Source: Lagopus muta (lineage: Eukaryota > Chordata > Aves > Galliformes > Phasianidae). Taken from it: a stretch of DNA of 64,000 nt. The notes beneath the pieces were generated by a model. It did no database searches. It saw only the letters and a list, made by a program, of their open reading frames with translations, and was not told the origin of the DNA. Positions 15,374-26,384 of the stretch are shown piece after piece. A program made the position numbers and the translations under genes. The stretch's first letter is position 1. The number at the start of each line of letters is the position of its first letter. The stretch spans positions 70,857,545 through 70,921,544 of the forward strand of contig NC_064436.1 of NCBI RefSeq assembly GCF_023343835.1, in the 5' to 3' direction.

Positions 15374-18300
15374 TCACACCTGGGACTGGAGGCGGCCCGG
15401 GGGGGCGGCGCGTTCGGTGTCGGAACCGGAGCTGCCGGGGCTGGAGGAGCCGGAGCCGGGCGGGGGGCGCGGGGAGGGGGCGCGCCGGGTTCCCCCCCGG
15501 CCCTTCAGGGTGCTGAGCTTGGCGTCCAGCGACAGCGTGCGGGGACGGGCGCGGGGCCGGGGGCTGCAGCCGGCGGGGGGGGGCGGCGTGCGGGGGGGGA
15601 CCCTCGAAGAGGGAGAGCCACGGGGGGCAGCCCCGCGCCCCCCCCGCCAGCGCCGCAGCGCGCCGCGTCAGGATGTCCGTCACGGCCTCGATGTCGTCGG
15701 AAGGGTCAATAGCTGCGGGGAAGGACGGTCAGCGGCGGGGGGCGGGGGGCTGCGCAGCGCGGAGGGGGGTTCGAAGGAGGGGGGCGCGCCCCACGGACAC
15801 GCCGGGCCCCATGGATGCGGTGCGAACGCAGCGTGAATACAGCCGGGTGACTGCAGCACCGGGACCGGGACCAACGGGACGTGCGCTGCGCCTGGGGACG
15901 CGGCCGGGGATGCGCCCCACAGCGGGGATGTGCCCTATAGCAGGGATGTGCCCTATATACGGGATGTGCCCTATAGCAGGGAGGTGCCCTATAGATGGGA
16001 TGTGCCCTATAGCCAGGAGGTGCCCTATAGCCGGGATGTGCCCTATAGCCGGGAGGTGCCCTATAGATGGGATGTGCCCTATGGCTGGGATGTGCCCCAT
16101 AGCCAGGAGGTGCCCTATAGCTGGGATGTGCCCTATAGATGGGATGCGCCCTATAGCCAGGAGGTGCCCTATAGCCGGGATGTGCCCTATAGATGGGATG
16201 TGCCCTATAGATGGGATGTGCCCTATAGCAGGGAGGTGCCCTATAGATGGGATGTGCCCTATGGCTGGGATGTGCCCCATAGCCAGGAGGTGCCCTATAG
16301 CTGGGATGTGCCCTATAGACGGGATGTGCCCTATGGCTGGGATGTGCCCTATAGCAGGGATGTGCCCTATAGCTGTGAGGTGCCCTACAGCCGGCACAGC
16401 GGTGCCGCATCCCACGCCGTGCCCCACAGCCGTGCCGCACAGCGGGCACCGAGCAGCGGCGGCAGAGGCCCCGTACGTCACCTGTCGCTGTAATAGGAGG
16501 AGAGCAGAGCGCGGATCTCCGCCGAGACGGCGTTATCCTGCAGCAGGAGCCCCTCGCAGGAGGAGGGAACGGCCGGGCCGGGCAGCGCTGGCACCGAGCG
16601 CGGAGAGGAGCACAGAGAGGAGCGGAGACACAGGGAGAGCAGACGGCAGAGAGCCGGGCAGCAGGAGGAGGAAGAGGAGGATGAGGAGGAAGAAGAGAGG
16701 GAGGAAGAGAAGGAGGAAGAGGAGCAGCAGGAAGAGGAGGAGGCCGCGCTCACCCATCTCGTGGTACAGCGATCCCTGGCGCGGCAGCGGGGCGGGCGGG
16801 CGGCGCGGCGGCGGCGCGTCGATGCGCATCAGCTCGTCGCAGCACTGCTTCCACTGACCTGCGGGCACGGGGGGGGGGTCGGGCCGCGGCCCACAGCCGT
16901 AAGGGCGGTGCGGGCCGGGCCGGGGGGCTCAGGGTGCCGCCGCGCCCCACGCACTCATGTCGTAGAAGTGCTGCCAGAACGCCTCCATCCAGCGCTGCGT
17001 CTCGGCGCGGCTCTCGGCCAGCAGCGTGTGCGTCACCTCCTCCGCCCCGTAGCGGTTGGTCACCGTCATGCTGTGCAGTTTGCCCCGCGCCTCCTGCTCC
17101 GTGGCGCGGATCCGCGTCTCCTGCACGGCACGGCGTTCAGCCCCCCGCCCGCAGCCGCCTCCCCTCCCGCCCCCCTCAAATGAGCCCCCAAACCTTGTTG
17201 ATGGCGATGGTGAGCGCGGGCTGCACGCCGCTCTCCGCCTCCTGCGCCCGCCGGTAGCACAGCAGGTTGGTGCCGCGCAGCACGCAGAACAGCCGCGCCC
17301 AGCCCTGCGGCTCCCCCGGCGCCTGCTGCGGGGAGGAGAGGCCCCTAAGGACCGCGGCACCCGGGGCCGCGACCCCCAGCCGCCCACCGCGGGGATCCCC
17401 GCTCCCGTCGCACCGCAGCCGCCGGCGGTGGTGGCTGAGAGGTGGGGGCTGCCGCCGCCCGGCCCCACGGCACCGCCGACCTGCTTCCATCCCCACCCTC
17501 ACCGTGCTGCCCATCCCATCCCATCCCACCCCACCCCACCCCACCCCACCCCATCCCATCCCATCCCATCCCATCCCATCCCATCCCACCCCACCCCACC
17601 CCACCCCATCCCACCCCATCCCACCCCATCCCCATCCCCATCCCACCCCATCCCATCCCACCCCATCCCATCCCACCCCATCCCCTCCCCTCCCATCCCC
17701 ATCCAATTCCATCCCATCCCGTCTCATCCCCATCCCATCCCATCTTGCCATTCCATTTCCATCCCCCCCAACGCCGCCCCCCTCTCTTCCCCATTCCCCT
17801 CCCCATCCCCTCCCCACCTCCCCCTGCCCCACACCCCCGTGCCCCCCGATCCCCCCCACATACCTGCACCTTCAGGAAGCCGCACATCACCTGTGCCGCC
17901 ATGCAGCGGGGCTGTGCAGCCAGGCGGCAGCACATACTGCCGTACAGCGGCAGCCAGAAGGAGCTCTCCTCTGGGCGGGGGGGGGCACACGGCACTCAGC
18001 GGCCCGCCCGGCGCAGGGAAGACCCCCAGCCGCCCCCCCCCCCCCCCTTTGCTGTGACCGCATCCCCACATCGGACCCCCCTCCCCGAAGCGCGGCCCCC
18101 CCCCCGCGCCCCCTTTGCTCACCGCTGCAGGCGATGGCGAGGTCGTGCGTGCGGAATCCATCCTGCACCTCGGCCAGGGACAGCACGGTGTGCGCCAGCA
18201 GGTGATATTTGGGGCCCCTGCAGGGCGCGGGGCTGAGGGGCACTGCGCCCCCCCACAGCCCCGCACCCCACATTTGTGCCCCCGTGCTCCTGTATGCCCA

Positions 18301-21300
18301 CATCCCTTTCCATTTTGATTTTCGCCTCTGTTCCCATCCCAACCCCAGCCCTGTCCTCGTCCCCATCCCTCAGCCCCATTCCAACCCCATCTCTGCTCCC
18401 ATTCCCACACGTGTTGGGACACAGGGACACACAGACACAGGGACACACAGACACAGGGACACGGAGGTGTGGAGCACTGTGGGTTCAGGTCATTCCCATC
18501 CCACCCCATCCCATCCCATCCCATCCCATCCCATCCCATCCCATCCCACCCCATCCCATCCCATCCCATCCCATCCCATCCCATCCCATCCCATCCCATC
18601 CCATCCATCCCATCCCATCCCATCCCATCCCATCCCATCCCCTCCCACCCCATCCCCTCCCACCCCATCCCCTCCCACCCCATCCCCATCCCCATCCCAC
18701 CCCATCCCATCCCATCCCATCCCATCCCATCCCATCCCATCCCATCCCATCCATCCCATCCCATCCCATCCCATCCCATCCCATCCCATCCCATCCCATC
18801 CCACCCCATCCCACCCCATTTCCCATCCCATCCCCTCCCATCCCATCCCCTCCCCTCCCATCCATCCCATCCCATCCCATCCCACCCCATATCCCCCCCT
18901 CTCAGTCTCACTCCTGCACTCACGGCACACTGGGGGCCGGCAGCAGCAGGGCTCCCCCCCCGTTTGCCGTGGGGCTGCCCGGCCCCCCATCCATGGTGGC
19001 CCGCAGGCGGCGCCCGGCGGAGCGGCCCAGGGAGCTGCTGAGTTTGCTGGCCAGTTTCCTGGGGGCGCTGCCCCCCACCTCGTCCCCCAGCCCCGCGCTG
19101 TACAGCTCCACCTTCAGCAGGAAATCCGGGCCGGCCTCCGAGCTGAGAGCGGCGTCAGTGCGGGGTCGGGACCGGGGGGAGGGGGGGGGGATAAGGAGAC
19201 GTAAACGGGCGCACGTGGGGTGCGGGGATGCGGGGTGTAGGGGTGTGATGGTGTGGTACGAGGGGACACGGAGTGTGGGGACACGGGGGTCTGTGTGAGA
19301 TCGGGGGTGTGGGGACATGGGGACATGGGATGTGGGGACATGGGGACGTGGGATGTGGGGATGCAGGGACACAGGGATGTTGGGATGAGGGGACACAGGG
19401 ACATGGGGACGCAGGGATATGGGGATGCGGGCTGCTGTGGTGTGGGATGTGGGGATGTGAGGCTGTGTGAATGCAGCACGGGGGGATGTGGGGACATGGG
19501 GACACGGTGATGTGGGGATGTGGGTGCACGGGGATGCGGGGAGACGGGGACACAGGGACATGGGATGTGAGGACATGGGGACATGGGGATGCAGGGACAC
19601 AGGGATGTTGGGATGAGGGGACACAGGGACATGGGGACACAGGGACGCGGGGATGCAGGGATGTAGGGATGCGGGGACGTGGGGATGAGGGGACATGGGG
19701 ACATGGGAACATAGGGGCAGGGACATGAGGATGTGGGCTGCTGTGGTGTGGGATGTGGGGATGTGAGGCTGTGTGAATGCGGCACGGGGGGACATGGGGA
19801 CACGGGGAAATGGGGACTCGGGGGCGCGGGGATGTGGGGATGTGGGGACACAGGGATGAAGGGAAACGGGGACACAGGGACATGGGGACACAGGGACGCG
19901 GGGATGCAGGGATGTGGGGATGTGGGGATGAGGGGACATGGGGACACGGGGATGCAGGGACACAGGGATGTGGGCTGCTGCGGTGTGGGATGTGGGGATG
20001 TGAGGCTGTGTGAATGTGGCACGGGGGGATGTGGGGACATGGGGACACAGGGACACAGGGATGCGGGGATGTGGGTGCACGGGGATGCGGGGAGACGGGG
20101 ACACAGGGACATGGGATGTGGGGACACAGGGATGTTGGGATGAGGGGACACAGGAACATGGGGACGCAGGGGCACGGGGATGCAGGGATGTGGGGATGAG
20201 GGGACATGGGGACACAGGGGCACAGGGATGCGGGCTGCTGCGGTGTGGGATGTGGGGATGTGAGGCTGTGTGAATGTGGCACGGGGGGACATGGGGACGT
20301 GGGGACACGGGGAAATGGGGACTCGGGGGCGTGGGGACACAGGGGTGCAGGGACCCGGGGCCACGGGCTGCCGCAGTGTGGGATGCGGGGATGCGAGGCT
20401 GTGCGAACGCGGCACGGGGGGGCGCGGGGACGCGGCGCTCACAAGAGCACGGCGCTCTCGAAGCAGATGTCGGTGAGCGTGCGGTCCACCAGCACCATCT
20501 CGGTGTCGTGGATCTCGGCGCCGAGCTGCAGGAGGCAGAAGACGGCGCAGCGGTGCAGCTCTGCGCAGGGCGGGGGGGTCAGGAGGTGCGGGGAGCGGGG
20601 GGGGGGGGGTGCGGGACCACCACCACCATCACCACCCCCCAGCTCACCCCCTTTGTTCCTGAAGTACTCCGTGTCCTTCCACATCAGCGGGATGCGCAGG
20701 TCTGGTGGGGGGGGCGGCAGTGAGGCTGCGGGAACCTCATCGCCCTGGGACCCCCCATCAACCCCCACCGCGGGACCCCCGGCATCCCCAGCCATGGGAC
20801 CCCCAACGCATCCCCACACCCTGGGACCCCCCATTGCCCTTCCCACGGTGGGACCCCCAGCATCCCCACACCATGAGACCCCCACCGTATCCCCAGCCAT
20901 GGGACCCTCATTGCCCACCCTCACCATGAGACCCCCAGTACCTCCCCACAGCACAGGACCCCCACTGCACCCCACACCATGGGACCCCCATTGCCCTTCC
21001 CACCATAGGACCCCCAGCATCCCCACATGGGACCCCACCACACCCCCAACTGTGGGTCACTCGCTGCTTCCCCCAGCCATGGGACCCCCAGTGCCCTCCC
21101 CACACACTGGGACCCCCATTGCCCTTCCCACTGCGGGACCCCCAGCACCTCCCCACAGAATGGGACCCCCAGCATCCCCACACCATGAGACCCCCACCGT
21201 ATCCCCAGCCATGGGATCCCCATTGCCCTCCCCACCCCGAGACCCCTGGCATCCCCACACCCTGAGACCCCCATTGCCCTTCCCACCACAGGACCCCCAG

Positions 21301-24300
21301 CGCCTCCCCAGAGAATGGGACCCCCATCGCCCCCCTGCAGTGGGTGCCCAGTGCCCACCCAGCCACGGGACCCCCGCTGCCACCCTCACCATGAGACCCC
21401 CAGTTCCTCCCCACAGCACAGGACCCCCACTGCACCCCACACCATGGGACCCCCATTGCCCTTCCCACACGGGACCCCCGGCATCCCCACACCATGAGAC
21501 CCCCAGCATCCCCAGCCATGGGACCCCCAATGCATCCACACACTCTGGGGCCCCCATTGCCTTCCCCACCATAGGACCCCCAGCATCCCCACATGGGACC
21601 CCACCACACCCCCAGCTGTGGGTCACTCGCTGCTCCCCCAGCCATGGGACCCCCAGTGCCCTCCCCACACCATGGGACCCCCAGTGCCCTCCTCACCATA
21701 TGACCCCCACCGCCCCCTTGATGCCCGGTGATTCCCCCCTATGGAGCCCCCGACAGCCCTCAACACGGGACCCCCATCGCCCCCCAACAGTCAATGTGCC
21801 CACCCAACCATGGGACCCCCCGCTGCCCATCCTCACCATGGGACCCCCAGCATCCTCACACCATGGGACCCCCCACCGTATCCCCACACCCTGGGACCCC
21901 CATTGCCCTTCCCACCACAGGACCCCCAGCATCCCCACATGGGACCCCACCACACCCCCAACTGTGGGTCACTCGCTGCTCCCCCAGCCATGGGACCCCC
22001 AGTGCCCTCCCCACCCCGGGACCCCTGGCATCCCCACCCTGGGACCCCCAGCGTCCCCACACCCTGGGACCCCTGGCATCCCCACACCCTGGGGCCCCCC
22101 ATTGCCCTTCCCACCGCAGGACCCCCATCGCCCCCCAGCAGTGGATGCCCTGCACCCCCCATCCCCCGCCCCCCCCCCCGTGCCCCCCATACCCGAGACG
22201 CAGACCCTCCCCCGGCACGGCAGCCTCTCATCCGTGGGTCCGGCATCCGAGGGGCTGCGGGGGGAAGCGCAGAGCCGTGACGGCTGCGGGGACCCCCCTG
22301 CCCCCCCCCCCCCCGTGCTGCTCACCGCCTGGCCGCGCGCTGCATCACCTGCGCCTCCTTCATGCGCTGCAGCTCGGCCATGTAGGCCAGGATGCGGCTG
22401 TTGCAGACCTGCAGGCTCTTGGTGGCCTCCAGCGCCTGCTCCCGCTGTGTGCAGGCAGCCAGCAGCTTGCAGGCGCCCTCCCGCATGCGGATCTCGTGGT
22501 CGATCTTCTTCTGGATGTCGGTGTCCTGTGGGGCAGAGGAGCGGCCGTGGGGTCCCCTGGGGGCCCTTGGGTTCCATCCCAATCAAAACACCCCAAGGGC
22601 GCCTGTGCCCCACGGCTCCATCGCGGTGCAGCGCCCCGGAACGGGTCCTGACCCCATAGGGGCAGCACACAGCACAGCCATGAGCCCCATGGATGTGCGC
22701 CCCATGGATGGGCTGTGTGCCCTATGGATGTGCTGTGCGCCCTATGGATGTGTGCCCCATGGATGTGCTGTGTGCCCCATGGATGTGCTGTGTGCTCTAT
22801 GGATGTGTGCCCCATGGATGTGCTGTGTGCCCCATGGATGTGCTGTGTGCCCTATGGATGTGTGCCCTATGGATGCGCTGTGTGCCCTATGGATGCCCTG
22901 TGTGCCCTATGGATGTGCTGTGTGCCCTATGGATGTGCTGTGTGCCCCATGGATGTGTGCCCCATGGATGGGCTGTGTGCCCCATGGATGGGCTGTGTGC
23001 CCCATGGATGTGTGCCCCATGGATGCGCTGTGTGCCCTATGGATGGGCTGTGTGCCCCATGGATGTTTGCCCCATGGAAGTTCTGTGTGCCCCATGGAAG
23101 TGCTGTGCGCCCCATGGAAGTGCTGTGTGCCCTATGAATGTGCTGTGTGCCCAATGGATGTGCGCCCTATGGATGTGCTGTGTGCCCCATGGATGGGCTG
23201 TGTGCCCCATGGATGCACTACAGACCCCACGGGGAACCCCTACGCCCCACAGACACATCTCATACTCTATAGTCGCATTACGCACCCCATGGAGGACCCC
23301 ACAACCCCACAGCCCCATTGCAGACCCCATGGAGGAGCCCTGCACCCCACAAACACGTTACACACCCCACAGAGGACCCCCACGGCACCACAGCCGCATC
23401 ACACACCCCACAGAGGAACCCTACACCCCACAGACACATTTCACACCCCACAGATGCATTACAGACCCCACAGGAGACCCCCCACAGCCCCACAGATATG
23501 TCACAAGCCCCACAGACATTACCCACCCCACAAAGGACACCCACAACCCCATCACTCACCCCACAGAGAACCCTAACACCCCATAAACACGTCTCGTGCC
23601 CCACACACCCTATGGAGGACCCCCACAGCCCCACAGCCCCATCGCAGACCCCACAGAGGAGCCCGACACCCCACAGACACATCTCACACCCTATAGACCC
23701 CACAGGGGACCCCCACAGCCCCTACACCCCACAAACACATCTCATACCCTATAGACACCTCATGCACCCCATGCAGGACTCCCACAGCCCCACAACCCCC
23801 TCACACACCCCATAGAGGAGCCCTACACCCCACAGACACATCTCACACCCTATAGACCCCACAGCAGACCCCCACAGCCCCATCACAGCCCCACAGCCCC
23901 ATTGCAGACCCCATAGGGGGCCCCCACACCCCCACCAACACCTTACTCACCCCACAGACCCCCAACGCCCCACCGACCCCCCCCCCCCATCCATTCTCCG
24001 CAACCCCCACAAACAGAGGAACGGGATTGGGGGGGGGGTCACCCCATAGCCGCCACCCCCTGCCCCCCACGGCGCCCCACACTCACAGCCCCGCAGTTCT
24101 CCATCCCAGCTCAGGGCAACGGTGGAGCCGCAGCGGTGACATCACCGCTATTAATACTCATTGCGGGGGGGGGGGCGAGCGGTTAAGCCCCCTCCCCACG
24201 AGCCCCCCATCGATTCAAACCCCGTTTAAAGGCACACAACAGCAGGGCAGGGGACCCGGGGGGGGGTGGGGGGCGGCCGGAACCGGCCGCCCCCCCCCCC

Positions 24301-24868
24301 CCCCGGGGTCCCCTGCCCTGCAGAAAACGGAAGGCATGCCCACCCCCCCCCCCCCTCTTTTTCACCCCCCCCCCCCCCTCCCCAAATTACCTCCAAACTG
24401 AGAGCGATCTGCCGGATGTAAAGCATATTGAGGTCCTCCAAAATGCGTAATTTATCCGCCACCTCCATCGATCCCAAACCGATACCGGGAGCGGGGACCC
24501 CCCCCCCTCCTCCCCCCCGAAAGGGCTGCAAGGAGAGGGAAGAAAAATGGGGCTCTTTCATCCCCCTTCCCTCCCCTCCCCTTCCTTCCCTTCCTTTCCC
24601 CTCCCCCCCCCCCCCCCCCCAAAGCGAGGAAACAAACAGCCGTTGTGCGGGGAAAGGGCAGCGCGGGTGGATCAAGGGGGTGCGGGGCTTTGGGGACGTG
24701 GCACCCCCCCCCCCCATCATCATCCTCCCGCTGCCCCCTATCGGTGCTTCCCGCACCCCTTGCAGCCCCCAACTTCCCGCTACCTGCCCCGCTCCCGGCC
24801 CCGCAGCTCCGTACGGCTCCGCACCGCGCAAGGAAAGGCGGAGATCGCCGTCCGCCCCCCGCATTCCT

Positions 24869-24918
<50 letters not shown>

Positions 24919-25826
24919 TGCGGCGGCTCCGGTTACAGAGGGCGGCACCGCACCGCTGGGCGGGGATGGGGGTGCGGGGTGAGAGCGCCCCCTGGCGGCG
25001 GGACGGGGAAGGGGCGCCGCGTCGGGATGGTGCGGAGCGGTGCGGGTCCACATGGCGCGGAACGGTGCGGGGCTACGGAGCACGGCACGGAGCGGCACGG
25101 CACGGCCCTATAGAACACGGCACGGCCCTACAGGGCACAGCACAGCCCTACAGGGCTGCCCCATAGCGCAGCACAGAGCAGAACAGCACGGCCCCATGGA
25201 GCATGGCACGGCCCTACATAACACAGCACAGCCCTACAGGGCACGGCCCCATAGCACAGCACAGAGCAGAACAGCGCGGCCCCATAGAGCACGGCACAGC
25301 CCCACATAGCACGGGACAGGGCTGCAGAGCACGGCACGGCCCTACATAACACAGCGCAGCCCTACAGAGCACGGCACAGAGCAGCACGGCACGGCCCTAC
25401 AGGGCTGCCCCATAGCGCAGCACAGAGCACGGCTCAGCACAGTTTAGCACAGCTCGAGACAACGCGGCACAACTCGGTACGAGCGATCCCAGCTCGGTTA
25501 ACGCAGCGCGGCTCTCCCGCAGGGCAAACGGCGCGCGGTGCCGCCTCGAGGCCGGGAGGGGCCGTGGGATCCGCTCCTCCCGGACCGGCAGCGCCCCGTA
25601 GTACCGGCGGGACGGGAGGGACAGCCCGGACGGGACGGGCCGGGTGGGAGCGGCGGCGCCTTCGCCCTTCCCGGCGGCGGCGGCGGCGCGATCCCGCCGC
25701 TCCCACCGCCGCGGGGCTCCCGGACGCGCGTGGCTCCGCCCGTACCTGCGGGGCGCGGAGCAGCTCCGTCTGCAGCGCCGAACCCCGCGCCACGGTCGCG
25801 CGACCGCGTTGGGACCGGGAGAACAT
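15374..25826 (-). CDS. RTKN: RTKN, rhotekin (Rho effector)
   Basis: Common exons: 22326-22525, 22193-22254, 20648-20701, 20443-20560, 18924-19142, 18123-18217, 17864-17970, 17194-17325, 16955-17120, 16754-16858 and 15374-15712. They are preceded by alternative first exons at 24391-24468 or 25746-25826. The protein is about 557 aa. It has an HR1/Rho-binding helix (KIDHEIRMREGACKLLAAC, residues 27-92), CRGRVCVSDLRIPLMWKDTE opening the anillin-like region (about 105-275), a PH domain (about 305-435), and a proline/serine tail ending LQSQV, like human LQSPV, a C-terminal PDZ ligand. Rhotekin binds GTP-Rho and links it to septin and cytoskeletal control. In the last exon the frame changes between CPPWLSLFEG and RPRTLSLDAK. 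One excess base near the G runs at 15575-15583 or 15592-15599 explains it; I favour an assembly error. The introns are crowded with tandem repeats. Confidence 0.93.
15907..16392. repeat. 18-bp minisatellite, about 27 copies, RTKN last intron
   Basis: The unit is GGATGTGCCCTATAGCAG with variants GGAGG, CCCCAT and ATAGATG. A block of about ten units repeats at roughly 180-bp spacing (compare 16070-16140 with 16252-16322), so there is a higher-order layer. The unit length is a multiple of three and lacks stops, so frames stay open on both strands. It is not coding. Confidence 0.9.
16660..16745. repeat. (GAGGAA)n purine tract in the RTKN last intron
   Basis: About 85 bp of almost pure A/G on the plus strand end at the donor of the RTKN exon 16754-16858. 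On the RTKN strand this is a long pyrimidine tract just inside the intron. Confidence 0.75.
17505..17720. repeat. (CCCAT/CCCAC)n pentanucleotide array, RTKN intron
   Basis: About 215 bp of pentamers lie between exons 17194-17325 and 17864-17970. The RTKN strand carries ATGGG/GTGGG runs of three or more G every five bases. Confidence 0.92.
18493..18893. repeat. (CCCAT)n pentanucleotide array, next RTKN intron
   Basis: About 400 bp of the same pentamer lie between exons 18123-18217 and 18924-19142. Embedded CCATC shifts and CCCCTCCCACC variants recur. Same motif as 17505-17720 but separated by two exons. Confidence 0.92.
19245..20415. repeat. GGGGACAy-type minisatellite with higher-order structure
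   Basis: A 1.2-kb array of units such as GGGGACATG, GGGATGTG and GGGACACAG lies in the RTKN intron between exons 18924-19142 and 20443-20560. A longer marker (GGCTGCTGtGGTGTGGGATG followed by GAGGCTGTGTGAATG) recurs at about 19428, 19736, 19973, 20233 and 20366, giving a higher-order period of roughly 130-310 bp. Confidence 0.9.
20745..22140. repeat. CCATGGGACCCCCAyyGCCC-type minisatellite, 1.4 kb
   Basis: Units of about 26-40 bp built on CCATGGGACCCCCA and CCCAGCATCCCCACA fill the RTKN intron between exons 20648-20701 and 22193-22254. Blocks including CCCACTGTGGGTCACTCGCTGC-like segments recur near 21045, 21615 and 21957, so larger duplications are present. Confidence 0.9.
22680..23215. repeat. 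GCCCCATGGATGTGCTGTGT minisatellite
   Basis: About 28 units of 15 or 20 bp, the core GTGCCCyATGGATG with or without CTGTG, lie in the 5' RTKN intron. Confidence 0.92.
23222..23965. repeat. CACCCCACAGA/CCCCACAGC minisatellite
   Basis: Degenerate units around ACACCCCACAGAgGACCCCC recur for about 740 bp and abut the previous array. Same RTKN intron. Confidence 0.85.
24087..24104 (-). other. Candidate third RTKN first exon (MENCGA)
   Basis: On the minus strand ATGGAGAACTGCGGGGCT is followed directly by GTGAGT, a perfect donor, in phase 0, matching the phase-0 acceptor of the first common RTKN exon. Six residues would replace the N-terminus. Seen in sequence only; no family precedent recalled. 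Confidence 0.4.
24391..24468 (-). other. RTKN alternative first coding exon A
   Basis: Encodes 26 residues including LRILEDLNMLYIRQIALSLE, nearly identical to the human isoform starting with LRILEDLNMLYIRQMALSLE. It ends at GTAATT in phase 0. A splice acceptor lies just upstream (minus strand CTCCTTGCAG at about 24532), implying an untranslated exon beyond. Confidence 0.9.
24784..24950 (-). other. Probable RTKN 5' UTR exon containing a CGG tract
   Basis: A donor (minus strand GGCAG then GTAGCG, edge 24784) faces the acceptor at about 24532. The segment includes an interrupted (CGG)n run at 24870-24928 on the plus strand, about 18 triplets, read as GCC/CCG in the transcript. Exon extent is inferred. 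Confidence 0.45.
25060..25440. repeat. GCACGGCCCTACAG minisatellite
   Basis: Units such as AGCACGGCCCTACAGGGC and CCCATAGCGCAGCACAGAGC repeat for about 380 bp between RTKN first exons A and B. A 70-bp block ending GGGCTGCCCCATAGCGCAGC occurs at both ends of the array. Confidence 0.85.
25746..25826 (-). other. RTKN alternative first coding exon B
   Basis: Encodes 27 residues beginning MFSRSQRGRATVARGSAL, matching human MFSRNHRSRVTVARGSAL. It ends CCGCAG then GTACGG in phase 0. Its start is 558 bp from the INO80B start on the other strand. Confidence 0.92.
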
Positions 25827-26384
25827 CGCACCGGGACCGCGCCGCTCCGCGGACCCTCCGGCAGCCGGGGGGAGGCGGGGACGGTACCGGGCGGGTCCTG
25901 GCACGGGGCGGGCGCGGAGCCACCGGTAGCGGCGGACAAAGGGCGACTGAAGGCTGCAGCTGCACGGGCTTGGTGGGGGGGGGACACGACCGGGGTGCGT
26001 GAGTGGCAATGCGCGTGGGCGCAGCCGCGTGTGTCGGTGCACGGCCGCCCGTGCGCGTGTCCGCGTTCAGGCGCTGCTGCCCCGCGCGTGGGGCTGCCCG
26101 CAGGAAGCGGCCCCGAACCCCACGGACGCGCCGCACGTGGCCGGGGCTGAACGCGGGACCCGGCCCCGCGGCCGCGCGGTTGCAGTTTCCCACCCGGACG
26201 GCGCTGTCCGGCGGACTCTGCCCGCTTCAAAGATGGCGGCGGCGGCGCTCTCCTCGCCCGTTCGCCCACGCCGGATGTTTGCTGAGCGGCGGGCGGAAGT
26301 GGGTCCGTCTGGAATGCGTTCCCCCACGGCGCGGTTTCGGGCTCCATCAGCGGCACTACCGCCGGGCGCGGGCGGCCCGGGCCG
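25827..26384. promoter_or_regulatory. Bidirectional CpG-island promoter, RTKN (exon B) / INO80B
   Basis: A 558-bp GC-rich spacer lies between head-to-head genes. A YY1 consensus AAGATGGCGGC lies at 26230-26240, about 150 bp upstream of the INO80B ATG. Confidence 0.7.

Noticed and set aside
15380-15570. Extra RTKN 3' exon after 15380 with KLERTVPKWRGG at about 15240-15280
   Set aside because: In the corrected frame the exon reads on to LQSQV and a stop at 15374, matching the human C-terminus, so no further exon is needed.
16478-16753. Possible extra RTKN exon ending LQDNAVSAEIRALLSSYYSDR-like sequence (in part)
   Set aside because: Looks protein-like, but the phases at both ends do not fit. 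Splicing from 16754 directly to 15712 gives YHEMAIDPSDD, matching human YHEMAIEPLDD.
15706-16857. Repeat protein reading GMCPIAG or GYRAHPS
   Set aside because: An 18-bp minisatellite gives open frames in both directions; no start context or family match.
17505-18893. Interstitial telomere-like sequence
   Set aside because: The unit is CCCAT, not CCCTAA.
17442-19298. Very long open frames on both strands rich in SHPIP or MGWDG repeats
   Set aside because: They are translations of stop-free pentamer arrays in RTKN introns; no conserved domain and all frames are equally open.
19114-22659. Open frames of 300-800 codons on both strands across 19.1-22.7 kb
   Set aside because: They are translations of minisatellites. 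The true RTKN exons inside the interval are short and splice-bounded.
22680-23965. CRISPR-like direct repeats
   Set aside because: Contiguous degenerate tandem units without unique spacers, in a vertebrate intron.
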